A stretch of DNA of 64,000 nt from NCBI RefSeq assembly GCF_042653205.1, contig NZ_JBHSHY010000002.1:1-64000 (forward strand), given 5' to 3'. The stretch's first letter is position 1. The number at the start of each line of letters is the position of its first letter. The notes under the pieces were generated by a model. It saw nothing but the letters and a program-made list of their open reading frames with translations, was not told the origin of the DNA and searched no databases. Below, piece after piece: positions 35,659-44,590 of the stretch. Origin of the DNA: Paenibacillus_Z sp042653205. Its GTDB lineage: Bacteria > Bacillota > Bacilli > Paenibacillales > Paenibacillaceae. The translations under genes were made by a program, and so were the position numbers.

Positions 35659-36828
35659 ATGCATTATTTCGATCACTGCGCATCGACGCCTCCGCTGGAG
35701 GACGTTATCCGGACGATGGCCGAGGTCATGGCCAAGCATTACGCGAACCCGTCCTCGCTTCACCGCGGCGGGCAGGAAGCGAAGCATATCCTTGAGCGCG
35801 CCCGCGCCGTCGTCGCAAGCCTCTTCCCGGGTACGGCCGCGGAAGAATGGCTGTTCACCTCCGGCGGCACGGAAAGCAATAACATAGCCATACTCGGGGC
35901 GGCGCGAAGCCTCGCGAAGAAAGGCAAACATATCGTGACGACCGCTATCGAGCATCCGTCCGTCTACGATACAGTCCGCAGCTTGGAGCACGAGGGATGG
36001 ACAGCCACGTACGTGCCTGCCGACGAGACGGGCGTCGTGTCCGCCGAGGCGGTCGAAGCGGCGCTGACGGACGACACGTCGCTCGTCAGCGTCATGCACG
36101 TCAATAACGAAGTCGGCTCGATCCAGCCGATCGCGGACATCGGCACCCGCTTGAAGCGCCGGGGCAATATTGCCTTCCATGTGGACGGCGTGCAGAGCGT
36201 CGGCAAGGTGCCGGTGGATCTCGCCGGCAGCCGGGTCGATCTCTTCTCCGCCGCGGCGCACAAGCTGGGCGGTCCCCGCGGCGTCGGGCTGCTCTATGTC
36301 CAGCGGGACCTGCAGCTCGGGCGCGTATACGGCGGAGGCGGCCAGGAGCGGGGACTGCGTCCCGGCACGGAGAACGTACCGGCGATCGTCGCGGCGGCGA
36401 AAGCCTTCCGGCTCGCCGTCGAGAGCCAGCCGGAGCGGGCCGCGCGCATGCACGCGCTGCGGGCGAAGCTCTTGGCGGGCATCGCGGCCATCCCGGAGCT
36501 GGTCCCGAACGGAAGTCCGGACTTGGGCGCCGGCGGGGGAGCCGCCCCCAACATCGTGAATTTCTCGTATCCCGGCATGCGGCCGGAAGTGATCGTGCAT
36601 ATGCTCGAGAAGCACGGTATACTGGCGTCCACCAAGTCGGCCTGCTCCTCGAAGAGCGACGAACCGAGCCGGGTGCTGCTGGCAATGGGCCTGTCCCGGG
36701 ATCGGGCCTCGAGCGGGGTCCGCATTAGCTTCGGCGACGAGCACGGTGAGGCCGAGGTGGCCTTGCTGTGCGAGATGCTGGAGAAGGTTGTGCACAAGCT
36801 AAAACCGTTGGAACGCAAAGGGGAGTGA
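35659..36828 (+). CDS. Cysteine desulfurase (NifS/IscS-like)
   Basis: A 389-residue PLP enzyme. The cofactor lysine is K202 in SAAAHKLGGP, with the FHVDGVQ aspartate before it; the catalytic cysteine C329 lies in STKSACSS, the extended loop expected of class I enzymes. It is 3 bases from thiI and is likely the dedicated sulfur donor (NifZ-like) for 4-thiouridine in tRNA. GAAAGGACGAGG precedes the ATG. Confidence 0.95.
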   Translation: MHYFDHCASTPPLEDVIRTMAEVMAKHYANPSSLHRGGQEAKHILERARAVVASLFPGTAAEEWLFTSGGTESNNIAILGAARSLAKKGKHIVTTAIEHPSVYDTVRSLEHEGWTATYVPADETGVVSAEAVEAALTDDTSLVSVMHVNNEVGSIQPIADIGTRLKRRGNIAFHVDGVQSVGKVPVDLAGSRVDLFSAAAHKLGGPRGVGLLYVQRDLQLGRVYGGGGQERGLRPGTENVPAIVAAAKAFRLAVESQPERAARMHALRAKLLAGIAAIPELVPNGSPDLGAGGGAAPNIVNFSYPGMRPEVIVHMLEKHGILASTKSACSSKSDEPSRVLLAMGLSRDRASSGVRISFGDEHGEAEVALLCEMLEKVVHKLKPLERKGE

Positions 36829-36831
36829 CAG

Positions 36832-38052
36832 ATGAATCCGGATATGATATTGCTTCGCTTCGGCGAATTTACCGTGAAAGGGAGAAACCGCGAGCGGTTC
36901 GAGAAGCGGGTGTGGGAACAGGTTCGGCGGGCGCTCTCTGATTTTCCGCGCGCCGGAATCGAGCGCACGTTCGGGCGCATCTACGTCGCCTTGAACGGCG
37001 AGCCCTATGAAGAGATGGCGGTCCGTCTCCGGGACGTCTTCGGCATCGTGTCCTTCAGCCCCGTGCGCAAGGTACCAAGCGAGCTCGAGGCAATCCGAAG
37101 CGCGGCGCTGGACGTTATGCGCGGACTGGATAAGCTGCCGGAGACGTTCAAGGCCTCCGTCCGCCGCGTCGACAAGAGCTTCCCGCACGATTCGCAGGAA
37201 ATGAATCACCTGGTAGGCGGTTACGTTCTTCGCGAGCTCCCCGGCCTGAAGGTGAACGTCCGGGATCCGGAGGTGGAGCTGAAGGTCGAGATCCAGCCCG
37301 AAGGGACGTACGTGTTCAGCCGCGTGGAGCCTGCCGCCGGCGGGTTCCCTTACGGCACGAACGGCAAGGCGCTGCTGCTGCTCTCCGGGGGGATCGACAG
37401 CCCGGTCGCCGGCTATTTGGCGATGCGGCAGGGCTTGGAGCTGGAGGCGGTTCATTTTCACAGTTATCCGTATACCAGCGAGCAGGCCACGGAGAAGGTC
37501 ATCGAACTCGTACGCAAGCTATCTCATTATACGGGGGTGCCGATTAAGCTCCATCTCGTCTCGTTCACCGATATTCAAACGGCCATCGCGCAGGGCGGCC
37601 ATCAGTCGCTGATCATTACGCTCATGCGCCGTTCGATGCTGCGCATCGCCGATCGGCTGGCAGCAGGGCGGGAGGCGCTCGGGTTGGTGACGGGGGACAG
37701 CCTCGGCCAGGTCGCGAGCCAGACGCTGAGCAGCATGAACGTCATCGGCCGGGCGACGGAGCTTCCGTTGCTGCGCCCGCTCGTGACGATGGACAAGAAC
37801 GAGATTATTCGGATCGCGCGAAGCATCGACACGTACGACACGTCGATTTTGCCGTACGAGGATTGCTGCACGCTCTTCGTGCCGAGGAATCCGTCCACCA
37901 ATCCGAATTTGGGGGTGGTTGAGAAGGCGGAGGCAAGCATCGCGGATTTGGAGGATCGGATCGCCACGGCAGCCGCCTCCGTCGAAACGCTGTCCATTAC
38001 GCCGGAATTCCGGTCCGCGGCGCAGTCCGCCGGCGAGGACGACTGGTTTTAA
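36832..38052 (+). CDS. thiI: tRNA 4-thiouridine synthetase ThiI
   Basis: A 406-residue ThiI. An N-terminal ferredoxin-like and THUMP domain (about 5-170) binds tRNA, then a PP-loop ATPase with SGGIDS at 185-190 activates U8. The C-terminal rhodanese domain of enterobacterial ThiI is absent, as in Bacillus, which fits use of the adjacent cysteine desulfurase. GGGGAG precedes the ATG. Confidence 0.96.
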   Translation: MNPDMILLRFGEFTVKGRNRERFEKRVWEQVRRALSDFPRAGIERTFGRIYVALNGEPYEEMAVRLRDVFGIVSFSPVRKVPSELEAIRSAALDVMRGLDKLPETFKASVRRVDKSFPHDSQEMNHLVGGYVLRELPGLKVNVRDPEVELKVEIQPEGTYVFSRVEPAAGGFPYGTNGKALLLLSGGIDSPVAGYLAMRQGLELEAVHFHSYPYTSEQATEKVIELVRKLSHYTGVPIKLHLVSFTDIQTAIAQGGHQSLIITLMRRSMLRIADRLAAGREALGLVTGDSLGQVASQTLSSMNVIGRATELPLLRPLVTMDKNEIIRIARSIDTYDTSILPYEDCCTLFVPRNPSTNPNLGVVEKAEASIADLEDRIATAAASVETLSITPEFRSAAQSAGEDDWF

Positions 38053-38096
38053 CGATGGGTTACACGACTATGAAATTGGCCTATACGCCGAAAGCG

Positions 38097-38150
38097 AAAA
38101 AGGTCGCCCTCCGGCAACAGTCCGCTGTTGACCGGGAGGGCGACCTTTCG
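38097..38150. terminator. Bidirectional terminator between thiI and TerC gene
   Basis: AAAGGTCGCCCTCC (38099-38112) pairs with GGGAGGGCGACCTTT (38134-38148), with a further CAACAG/CTGTTG stem around a TCCG loop. A-tract on one side and T-tract on the other suit both converging genes. Confidence 0.9.
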
Positions 38151-38183
38151 TATGCGCCGGGCGCTGCTTTGCATCGCTGGAAT

Positions 38184-38888
38184 TTAGTGCGTGTCTCCGC
38201 CGCTTTGCACATGCCGCGCCGCTTTGGCACGACGGAGATTTTGACGGAGCCCGATGAGGATGACGGCGATGACCACGAGGATCATGAATGACCACTCGAA
38301 GAACGGATTGTGATTGAAGACGTCCTCCAGCCGCTTCTCGTGCGTAATCATCTTGGCCGCGGTGTACGCGATGACCGCGGAGCCGATATAGACGATCCAC
38401 GGGAAGCGCTGAATGAGCTTGATGAACAGCGTGCTGCCCCATACGACGATCGGAATGCTGATCACGAGGCCGAGGACGACGAGGAGAATGCTGCCGTGTC
38501 CGGCGCCGGCGACGGCGATGACGTTGTCGATGCCCATCGCGGCATCAGCGATGACGATGGTGCGGATCGACTGCCACAGCGTGTTGCCGGCCTGGATATC
38601 GTCGTGGGTCTCCGCATCCACGAGCAGCTTATAGGCGATCCACAGCAGCAGCACGCCGCCGACGACCATCAGCCAAGGCACCTTCAGCAAATAAACGACG
38701 AGCACCGTCGCGACGGCCCGGATGGCGACCGCACCGATGGTTCCCCAGATAACAGCTTTCTTCTGCTGATCTTTCGGCAGCTTTCGGGCCGCGAGGCCGA
38801 TAACGATCGCGTTGTCGCCGGCCAAGATCAAGTCGATGAAGATGATCGTGACGAGCGCGGTGAAAAATTCAACCGAAAAGAATTCCAT
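38184..38888 (-). CDS. TerC family membrane protein (minus-strand copy)
   Basis: A 234-residue integral membrane protein of the TerC/YceF family, with seven hydrophobic helices. The first has the family motif DLILAGDNAIVIGLA, and a later helix has the DAAMGIDNVIAVAGAG repeat. Members are linked with metal (Mn2+) efflux and metalation of secreted proteins. The ATG is preceded by AAGGG. A paralog of similar length is transcribed divergently 193 bases away. Confidence 0.93.
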   Translation of the reverse strand: MEFFSVEFFTALVTIIFIDLILAGDNAIVIGLAARKLPKDQQKKAVIWGTIGAVAIRAVATVLVVYLLKVPWLMVVGGVLLLWIAYKLLVDAETHDDIQAGNTLWQSIRTIVIADAAMGIDNVIAVAGAGHGSILLVVLGLVISIPIVVWGSTLFIKLIQRFPWIVYIGSAVIAYTAAKMITHEKRLEDVFNHNPFFEWSFMILVVIAVILIGLRQNLRRAKAARHVQSGGDTH

Positions 38889-39080
38889 GATTTCCGCAAC
38901 ACCCTTTCTGATCCCACGTAAACTTGATCGTTCATACGGACGAATCGCCGAAAAGATTCAAAAATCGCAAACATATCCTGTCCGCCCGGGACATACCGTT
39001 CATAGACGGGGCTTTTCCCGGTTTGAGGAACTTGCCGGAAGCGGCGCGGCCGCTGCATCTTCCGAAGGAGGCGGACGAAA

Positions 39081-39752
39081 GTGGACAGCTTGATCGTGTT
39101 TATCCAAATCATGTTTATCAACGTGCTGTTAAGCGGCGATAACGCCGTAGTCATAGCGTTAGCGAGCCAGCAGCTGCCGGCGAAGCAGCGGAAGCGGGCG
39201 GTGCTGTGGGGAGCCGTCGCCGCGGTCGGGCTCCGCTGCGCGCTGACGCTGGTCGCGATCTATCTGCTGCAAATTCCGTATTTGCAAGCCGCGGGCAGCG
39301 TAATGCTGTTCCTGATCGCGGTCAAGCTCATCATGGATGCTTCCGACCATGCCGAGGAATACCACGCGATGCGCAAGGTCGGCTCGCTCGCGGGCGCCGT
39401 GCGGACGATCGTCGTCGCGGATTTCATAATGAGCCTCGACAACGTGCTGGCCATCGCCGCGGTCGCGCAGGGAGAGCCTGTCCTTATTTTGCTCGGGATC
39501 GTGCTCAGCATTCCGATGATTATCTGGGGAAGCCAGCTGCTGAGCGGCATGCTGAGGCGATTCCCGTCGCTGGTGTACATCGGGGGCGGCCTGCTTGGCT
39601 ACGCCTCGGGCGAGATGCTCGTCCACGATCCGGCCGTCCACGGCTTTTTGGCGCAAAATGCGGCGGTGTTGACGAAGGCGATCCCGATCCTGCTCATTCC
39701 GCTGGTCATCATCGTGGCGGTGCTGCGCGCGAAAAAGGACCGAATCCTATAA
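39081..39752 (+). CDS. TerC family membrane protein (plus-strand copy)
   Basis: A 223-residue TerC paralog with the same helix plan. The paired acidic motifs are LLSGDNAVVIALA (about 16-28) and DFIMSLDNVLAIAAVA (about 113-128). GTG start after AAGGAGG. Despite divergent orientation the two copies share helix motifs but differ in many positions, so they are old paralogs. No yybP-ykoY Mn riboswitch was recognised in the intergenic DNA. Confidence 0.93.
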   Translation: MDSLIVFIQIMFINVLLSGDNAVVIALASQQLPAKQRKRAVLWGAVAAVGLRCALTLVAIYLLQIPYLQAAGSVMLFLIAVKLIMDASDHAEEYHAMRKVGSLAGAVRTIVVADFIMSLDNVLAIAAVAQGEPVLILLGIVLSIPMIIWGSQLLSGMLRRFPSLVYIGGGLLGYASGEMLVHDPAVHGFLAQNAAVLTKAIPILLIPLVIIVAVLRAKKDRIL

Positions 39753-39847
39753 TTTTCAGTAATTTGCAGTACTTTCACTGGTTTTTTGCCTTCCGTTCCA
39801 TTACACTAGTAAATGTTAAAAATGTGTCGAGAGAAAGGAACTTAGGC

Positions 39848-40330
39848 ATGTCGAAAAACCAATACACCGTCGGGCTGCTGTTTTTGGTCGCCGGCGTTGT
39901 GATCTTGCTCGGAAAACTGGGGCTGTTTGCGTTTATCGGCACAAACTTTTGGCCTCTGTTTCTGCTCATTCCCGGCATTTTGCTGCACGTGCTGTTTTTC
40001 GGACGACTGCTGCCTCCGTTCGTGTTGATTCCCGGGGCGATTCTGACGATCAACGCCTTTATTTTTTTCTTTTGCATGGCGCTCGGCTGGAGCAAAATGC
40101 AATACTTGTGGCCGTTCATCATCCTCAGCGCCGCGGCGGGTCTGTACGAATACCATCTTTTCGACGCGTACCGTCCGAAATTCCCGCTTACGCTGGCGAT
40201 CATCCTGGCGTTGGCGGCGGTATCCTTTTTCGTCATCATGCTCGTATGGGGTTGGGGGTTGTACATCATCGCGGCGTTCCTGATCGCGGCCGGCGCCTGG
40301 CTGGTCGTGGGACGCAGAGCCCGCTGGTAA
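39848..40330 (+). CDS. LiaF/LiaI-like membrane protein
   Basis: A 160-residue membrane protein with about five hydrophobic segments, including paired helices like those of the LiaI/LiaF transmembrane (DUF5668) family: an opening LLFLVAGVVILLGKLG segment followed by NFWPLFLLIPGILL. No soluble domain is attached. GAAAGGAAC lies 8 bases before the ATG. In this family, membrane-stress sensing is frequent, but no kinase partner is nearby. Confidence 0.75.
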   Translation: MSKNQYTVGLLFLVAGVVILLGKLGLFAFIGTNFWPLFLLIPGILLHVLFFGRLLPPFVLIPGAILTINAFIFFFCMALGWSKMQYLWPFIILSAAAGLYEYHLFDAYRPKFPLTLAIILALAAVSFFVIMLVWGWGLYIIAAFLIAAGAWLVVGRRARW

Positions 40331-40418
40331 GGCAAGGCCGTTCGGCATAACGGAACGGATATATGAAACAAGTCGAGAGACAACAGACAAATAAAAAAAG
40401 TGGAGTGGATAACGTACT

Positions 40419-42260
40419 ATGCTAGCCAGAGAGAACATCAGAAACATCGCCATCATCGCGCACGTCGACCATGGTAAAACAACGCTTGTCGATAAGCTGC
40501 TTCAGCAATCCGGCACGTTCCGCGACAACGAGACTGTACAAGAGCGTGCCATGGATTCCAATGACTTGGAACGGGAACGCGGCATTACGATTTTGGCGAA
40601 GAACACCGCGGTCAACTACAAGGATTACCTCATTAATATCGTGGATACGCCCGGACACGCCGACTTCGGCGGCGAAGTGGAGCGGATCATGAAGATGGTC
40701 GACGGCGTGCTGCTCGTCGTTGACGCGTTCGAAGGCTGCATGCCGCAGACGAAATTCGTGCTGCGCAAAGCGCTCGAAAGCCAACTGACGCCGATCGTCG
40801 TCCTGAACAAGATCGACCGCCCGAACGCGAGTCCGGAGCAGGTCGTCGACGAAGTGCTGGACCTGTTCATCGAGCTCGGCGCGAACGACGAGCAGCTGGA
40901 CTTCCCGGTCGTCTACGCATCCGCGCTGATGGGCACTGCTAGTCTGAACGTCGAGAAGCAGGACGAGAACATGCAGGCGCTGTACGACACGATCGTCGAG
41001 CATATCCCGTCCCCGAAGGAAAGCGTCGAAGAGCCGCTGCAATTCCTCGTGACGCTGCTTGATTATAACGAATACCTCGGCCGCATCGCCGTCGGCCGCG
41101 TCAACCGCGGCAAGATCCGCCAAGGCCAGTCCGTGGCGGTCATCAACCGCGAGGGCGTGACGAAGCAGGCCCGCATCGAGAAGCTGTTCGGCTTCCAGGG
41201 ACTGAAGCGGATCGAAGTCGAGGAAGCCGGCGCGGGCGACATCGTCGCGATCGCGGGCATCCGCGAAATCAACATCGGCGAAACGATCGCCGATCCGACC
41301 AACCCGGAGGCGCTCCCGGTCCTGAAGATCGACGAGCCGACGCTGCAGATGACGTTCCTCGTCAACAACAGCCCGTTCGCGGGCCGCGAAGGCAAATGGG
41401 TGACGTCCCGGAAGCTCCGCGAGCGTCTGTACAAGGAGCTTGAGACCGACGTCGCGCTGCGCGTCGACGAAACCGACAGCCCCGACGCGTTCATCGTGTC
41501 CGGCCGCGGCGAACTCCATCTCGGCATCCTGATCGAGAACATGCGCCGCGAAGGCTTCGAGCTTCAGGTGTCCAAACCGGAAGTTATCGTGAAGGAAGTC
41601 GACGGCGTGAAGATGGAGCCGTACGAACGCCTCCTGATCGACGTGCCGGAAGAGAGCATGGGCGCGGTCATGGAGAGCCTTGGCACGCGCAAAGCCGAAA
41701 TGGTCAACATGGTCAATAACGGCACGGGCCAAGTCCGCATCGAGTTCATCATCCCGGCGCGCGGCCTGATCGGCTACCGCACGAACTTCCTGACGCTGAC
41801 GCGCGGCTACGGCATCATGAACCACGCGTTCGACAGCTACGGCCCGCTTGCCGGCACGTCCGTCGGCGGCCGCCATCAAGGCGTGCTCATCTCGAGCGAG
41901 AACGGCGTCTCGACCTTCTATGGCATGAACGGCGTGGAAGATCGCGGCATCCTGTTCCTGGAGCCGGGTACGGACGTCTATGAAGGCATGATCGTCGGCG
42001 AGCATAACCGCGACAACGACATCATCGTCAACATCTGCAAGGAGAAGGCGCTCACGAACATCCGCTCGGCCGGCAAGGACGACACGGTCCGGCTGAAGAC
42101 GCCGATTCTCTTCTCCCTGGAGCAGGCGCTGGAATATTTGAACGACGACGAATACTGCGAAGTAACGCCGAAGTCGATTCGCCTTCGCAAAAAGATCTTG
42201 AACAAGAGCGAGCGCGAGCGCGCGGAGAAGCATCGCAAAACCGCTCAAGCGGGCGTATAA
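40419..42260 (+). CDS. typA: Translational GTPase TypA (BipA)
   Basis: A 613-residue ribosome-associated GTPase. G1 is AHVDHGKTT (about 14-22), the switch region has RGITI, G3 is DTPGHADFGGE and G4 is NKID. EF-G-like domains II, III and V and the TypA-specific C-terminal domain follow. It corresponds to B. subtilis YlaG, next to ylaH as here. GTGGAGTGG precedes the ATG. Role in cold or stress ribosome assembly is known for the family. Confidence 0.97.
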   Translation: MLARENIRNIAIIAHVDHGKTTLVDKLLQQSGTFRDNETVQERAMDSNDLERERGITILAKNTAVNYKDYLINIVDTPGHADFGGEVERIMKMVDGVLLVVDAFEGCMPQTKFVLRKALESQLTPIVVLNKIDRPNASPEQVVDEVLDLFIELGANDEQLDFPVVYASALMGTASLNVEKQDENMQALYDTIVEHIPSPKESVEEPLQFLVTLLDYNEYLGRIAVGRVNRGKIRQGQSVAVINREGVTKQARIEKLFGFQGLKRIEVEEAGAGDIVAIAGIREINIGETIADPTNPEALPVLKIDEPTLQMTFLVNNSPFAGREGKWVTSRKLRERLYKELETDVALRVDETDSPDAFIVSGRGELHLGILIENMRREGFELQVSKPEVIVKEVDGVKMEPYERLLIDVPEESMGAVMESLGTRKAEMVNMVNNGTGQVRIEFIIPARGLIGYRTNFLTLTRGYGIMNHAFDSYGPLAGTSVGGRHQGVLISSENGVSTFYGMNGVEDRGILFLEPGTDVYEGMIVGEHNRDNDIIVNICKEKALTNIRSAGKDDTVRLKTPILFSLEQALEYLNDDEYCEVTPKSIRLRKKILNKSERERAEKHRKTAQAGV

Positions 42261-42338
42261 GCCGAAATGCGCGTCCCGCTTGAGTAGCTTTGACCAAGGC
42301 AGGGCAGCGGATTTCCTTCGGGAGAACCGTTGCCCTGC
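42244..42338 (+). terminator. Two hairpins at the 3' end of typA
   Basis: CTCAAGCGGG (42244-42253) pairs perfectly with CCCGCTTGAG (42275-42284), enclosing the typA stop. A second stem, GCAGGGCAGCGG with CCGTTGCCCTGC (42299-42338), follows. No long T-run is present, so attenuation or mRNA protection is as likely as termination. Confidence 0.55.
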
Positions 42339-42392
42339 ATTTGCTTCGCGGGCATCGTTATGCTATTTATAGTAAAGAAGGAGGCAAGCATT

Positions 42393-42698
42393 ATGCAAAG
42401 CTGGTTTCATGCGCATCCCATCCTTACGTATTTGTTGATCCTGGCCTTTACGATTTATATCTTCAACACCGTGTTTCGCGCCCAGAAGCGGCTGCCGATC
42501 CTGAAAGAAATTCTGGTTCACCTGCTGATGGCCTTCGGCGCCTTCGTCCTATTCGTGCTGCAGTACGACGTGCTGCCGATCGTGCAGTGCATGGCGGTAG
42601 CGGTCTTCATGATGCTGCTGCTGCGCGGCCGCCAGCTGTACGACAAGTTCAAGGCGAGACGCGGAAGCGCCGGCCGCTCCGACGCGGAAGGGGTCTGA
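42393..42698 (+). CDS. ylaH: YlaH-like membrane protein
   Basis: A 101-residue protein with three hydrophobic helices (about 10-25, 38-55 and 58-75) and a basic C-terminal tail, placed right after typA as ylaH is in B. subtilis. Function unknown. ATG 42393 follows AAGGAGG; an in-frame ATG at 42330 upstream falls in the second typA hairpin. Confidence 0.85.
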   Translation: MQSWFHAHPILTYLLILAFTIYIFNTVFRAQKRLPILKEILVHLLMAFGAFVLFVLQYDVLPIVQCMAVAVFMMLLLRGRQLYDKFKARRGSAGRSDAEGV

Positions 42699-42702
42699 TG
42701 CC

Positions 42703-42975
42703 GTGCGCCTGGACGATACCTTGTTCAACTGGCTTCAGATTCAGCTCGTCGCCGAAGCGCGGCCGGACGACCGGGCCGCGGCGGACACACGCGATTTTTT
42801 CCTCGAGATGCTGACGGAAGATCACGGCCTCGCCAACCTGCTCGTACATAAGACGGACGACACGATGATTCACGTGAAGTACGACAAGGACGGGCGCCAG
42901 AAGACGAAGCTGATTCCGCGGGAAGCCGCCGAACAGCTGCTCGCCGACATCAACGCGAACCCGAAATACAACTAA
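42703..42975 (+). CDS. Small acidic protein, unknown
   Basis: A 90-residue soluble protein, acidic overall, with no membrane segment and no recognised motif. It is tightly placed between ylaH (4 bases) and an LCP gene (14 bases). The GTG start follows GAAGGGG. In B. subtilis this slot holds ylaI, but the cysteine pattern expected of a zinc protein is absent here. Confidence 0.7.
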   Translation: MRLDDTLFNWLQIQLVAEARPDDRAAADTRDFFLEMLTEDHGLANLLVHKTDDTMIHVKYDKDGRQKTKLIPREAAEQLLADINANPKYN

Positions 42976-42989
42976 CGAAGGTGGAAAAC

Positions 42990-43994
42990 ATGTCAAGGAA
43001 GGCTACGCACGCCGTTCGACCGAAGAAGAAAAACTACTGGCCGCGCCGCATCATGGTTCTGCTGCTCCTCGTGCTGGTCGGTGTCGCCGGCTACCTGGGC
43101 TACTTGGTGTACGTTTCCAAAAATGCGCTGAAGGATATCGCGACCGATGCGGATCCGACGGTCGTCGTGGCGCCCGAAAATTCCGTGAAAGTCAAGCCGG
43201 TCGCGTTCATGCTCCTCGGCATGGACACGCGCAAGGAGACGGGGAGTTTGAACACGGACGTCATGATGGTCGCCGCGTTCAACCCGACGACCAAATCGGC
43301 CGTCGTCGTCTCGATTCCGCGGGATTCCCGCATCGCGCTGAGCGGCTACAAAATCAATAAAGCCAACGCTTATTTTGCCAGGTTCCGCGCGCTGGAGAAG
43401 GGCGAGGGGCTGGATAACGCCGAGGCCGAGAAGCAAGCCAAGAAGGACCTGCGGACCATGTTCGGGAAGTTTTTCGATATTCCGATCGACTACACCGCCA
43501 CGATCAACTTCCGAGGCTTCGCGGACGTGGTCGACGCGCTGGGCGGCGTGACGGTCGACGTCGACATGGACATGCATTACGTCGACAACGCCGACGGCAC
43601 GAACATCGACTTGGCCAAAGGCCGTCAAAAGCTGATGGGCGAAGACGCGCTCGATTTCGTACGCTACCGCAAATCGAACGACGGGAAGAACATGTCGAGC
43701 GACTTCGACCGGAACCGTCGCGAAAGCCAGGTGCTCGGGCAAATCGCCGACAAGCTGCAATCGTTCTCCAGCGTGCCGAAGATCGCCGGCGTGATCAAGG
43801 CGGTTGGCAACAACCTGCGGATGGACATTCCGGCGAACGAGATCGAGAACATGCTGAAGACGTATTATGGCATTGGCGCGACCGACATTACGTTCATTCC
43901 GCTGGAAGGCACGTGGAAGAGCCCGTATGTCTATCTGGACGACGCGAAACTGCAGGCCGCGAAAGACGCGCTGCACGCAAAACTGGCGGAATGA
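42990..43994 (+). CDS. LCP family cell-wall polymer ligase (LytR-CpsA-Psr)
   Basis: A 334-residue membrane-anchored enzyme that attaches teichoic acid or other glycopolymers to peptidoglycan. A basic cytoplasmic tail precedes one transmembrane segment (about 20-42). The LCP domain has LGMDTR, the DVMMVAAFNP strand, the phosphate-binding SIPRDSR, and NKANAYF. The ATG at 42990, not the GTG at 42981, matches the AAGGTGG spacing. Confidence 0.93.
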   Translation: MSRKATHAVRPKKKNYWPRRIMVLLLLVLVGVAGYLGYLVYVSKNALKDIATDADPTVVVAPENSVKVKPVAFMLLGMDTRKETGSLNTDVMMVAAFNPTTKSAVVVSIPRDSRIALSGYKINKANAYFARFRALEKGEGLDNAEAEKQAKKDLRTMFGKFFDIPIDYTATINFRGFADVVDALGGVTVDVDMDMHYVDNADGTNIDLAKGRQKLMGEDALDFVRYRKSNDGKNMSSDFDRNRRESQVLGQIADKLQSFSSVPKIAGVIKAVGNNLRMDIPANEIENMLKTYYGIGATDITFIPLEGTWKSPYVYLDDAKLQAAKDALHAKLAE

Positions 43995-44017
43995 CGGTGG
44001 AAGAGCAATGGCGGCTA

Positions 44018-44026
44018 TGCTATAAT
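44018..44026 (+). promoter_or_regulatory. Extended -10 promoter
   Basis: TGCTATAAT (44018-44026) lies about 48 bases before the next start. No good -35 box is seen, as is usual for extended -10 promoters. Confidence 0.6.
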
Positions 44027-44073
44027 GGGGGCATCGGAGCACTCATGACACTGCAGGCAAGGAGGGCATGCGG

Positions 44074-44526
44074 ATGACCGAACCCGTCACGGTACTCTCT
44101 GACGATCTTTACGGCGCATTGAATGAGCAACCGTTCGTTCTTCTGCACACGATCGACGCAGACACCGGGGCACCGACGTCGAATGCGATCTCGTGGATCT
44201 ATGCGGTCGACCGCGCCACGCTGCGCTTCGCGCTCGACGGCCGCTCGCGCTTGACGGTGAACATGACTTCGACAGCCGAAGCGAGCGTGACGCTGTTCGC
44301 GCCGGGAACCGTTCAAACGATCCACGGCACGGCACGGCTCGTCACGGAGGCTTTGGAAGACGTACCCTTTAAGCTTGTCTGCTTCGACCTCGATATCGCT
44401 GCGATCCGCGATGCGATGTTTTACGGCGCACGCTTGTCCGTAAGACCGGAGCATGAGAAAACGTATGATCAAAGAGCCGCCGACAGACTGGATGGACAGG
44501 TGTTTGCAGCTATGAAAAAAGCCTAG
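44074..44526 (+). CDS. Pyridoxamine 5'-phosphate oxidase family protein
   Basis: A 150-residue split-barrel flavin-binding-like protein. It begins near PVTVLSDDLYGAL and has the family beta-barrel with TSNAISWIYAVD and a LRFALDGRSRLTVN segment. Substrate unknown; many members bind FMN, F420 or heme. ATG 44074 is 8 bases from AAGGAGG, unlike the ATG at 44068 that lies only 2 bases away. Confidence 0.8.
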   Translation: MTEPVTVLSDDLYGALNEQPFVLLHTIDADTGAPTSNAISWIYAVDRATLRFALDGRSRLTVNMTSTAEASVTLFAPGTVQTIHGTARLVTEALEDVPFKLVCFDLDIAAIRDAMFYGARLSVRPEHEKTYDQRAADRLDGQVFAAMKKA

Positions 44527-44547
44527 TGATGCGTTCACTAGGCTTTT
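44516..44547. terminator. Bidirectional terminator
   Basis: GCCTAGTGA (44521-44529) pairs with TCACTAGGC (44535-44543), flanked by A5 and T5. The left arm carries the stop codon of the upstream gene. It serves both converging genes. Confidence 0.9.
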
Positions 44548-44590
44548 TCTGTACTCGTACGGGTTCCGAGGAGCGAAGCGCGGCCCGCGC

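Noticed and set aside
38889..39080. Mn-sensing yybP-ykoY riboswitch between the TerC genes
   Set aside because: The conserved core motifs of this class were not found on either strand.
40422..42248. 608-codon open frame opposite typA
   Set aside because: Antisense shadow of typA with no domain pattern or ribosome site.
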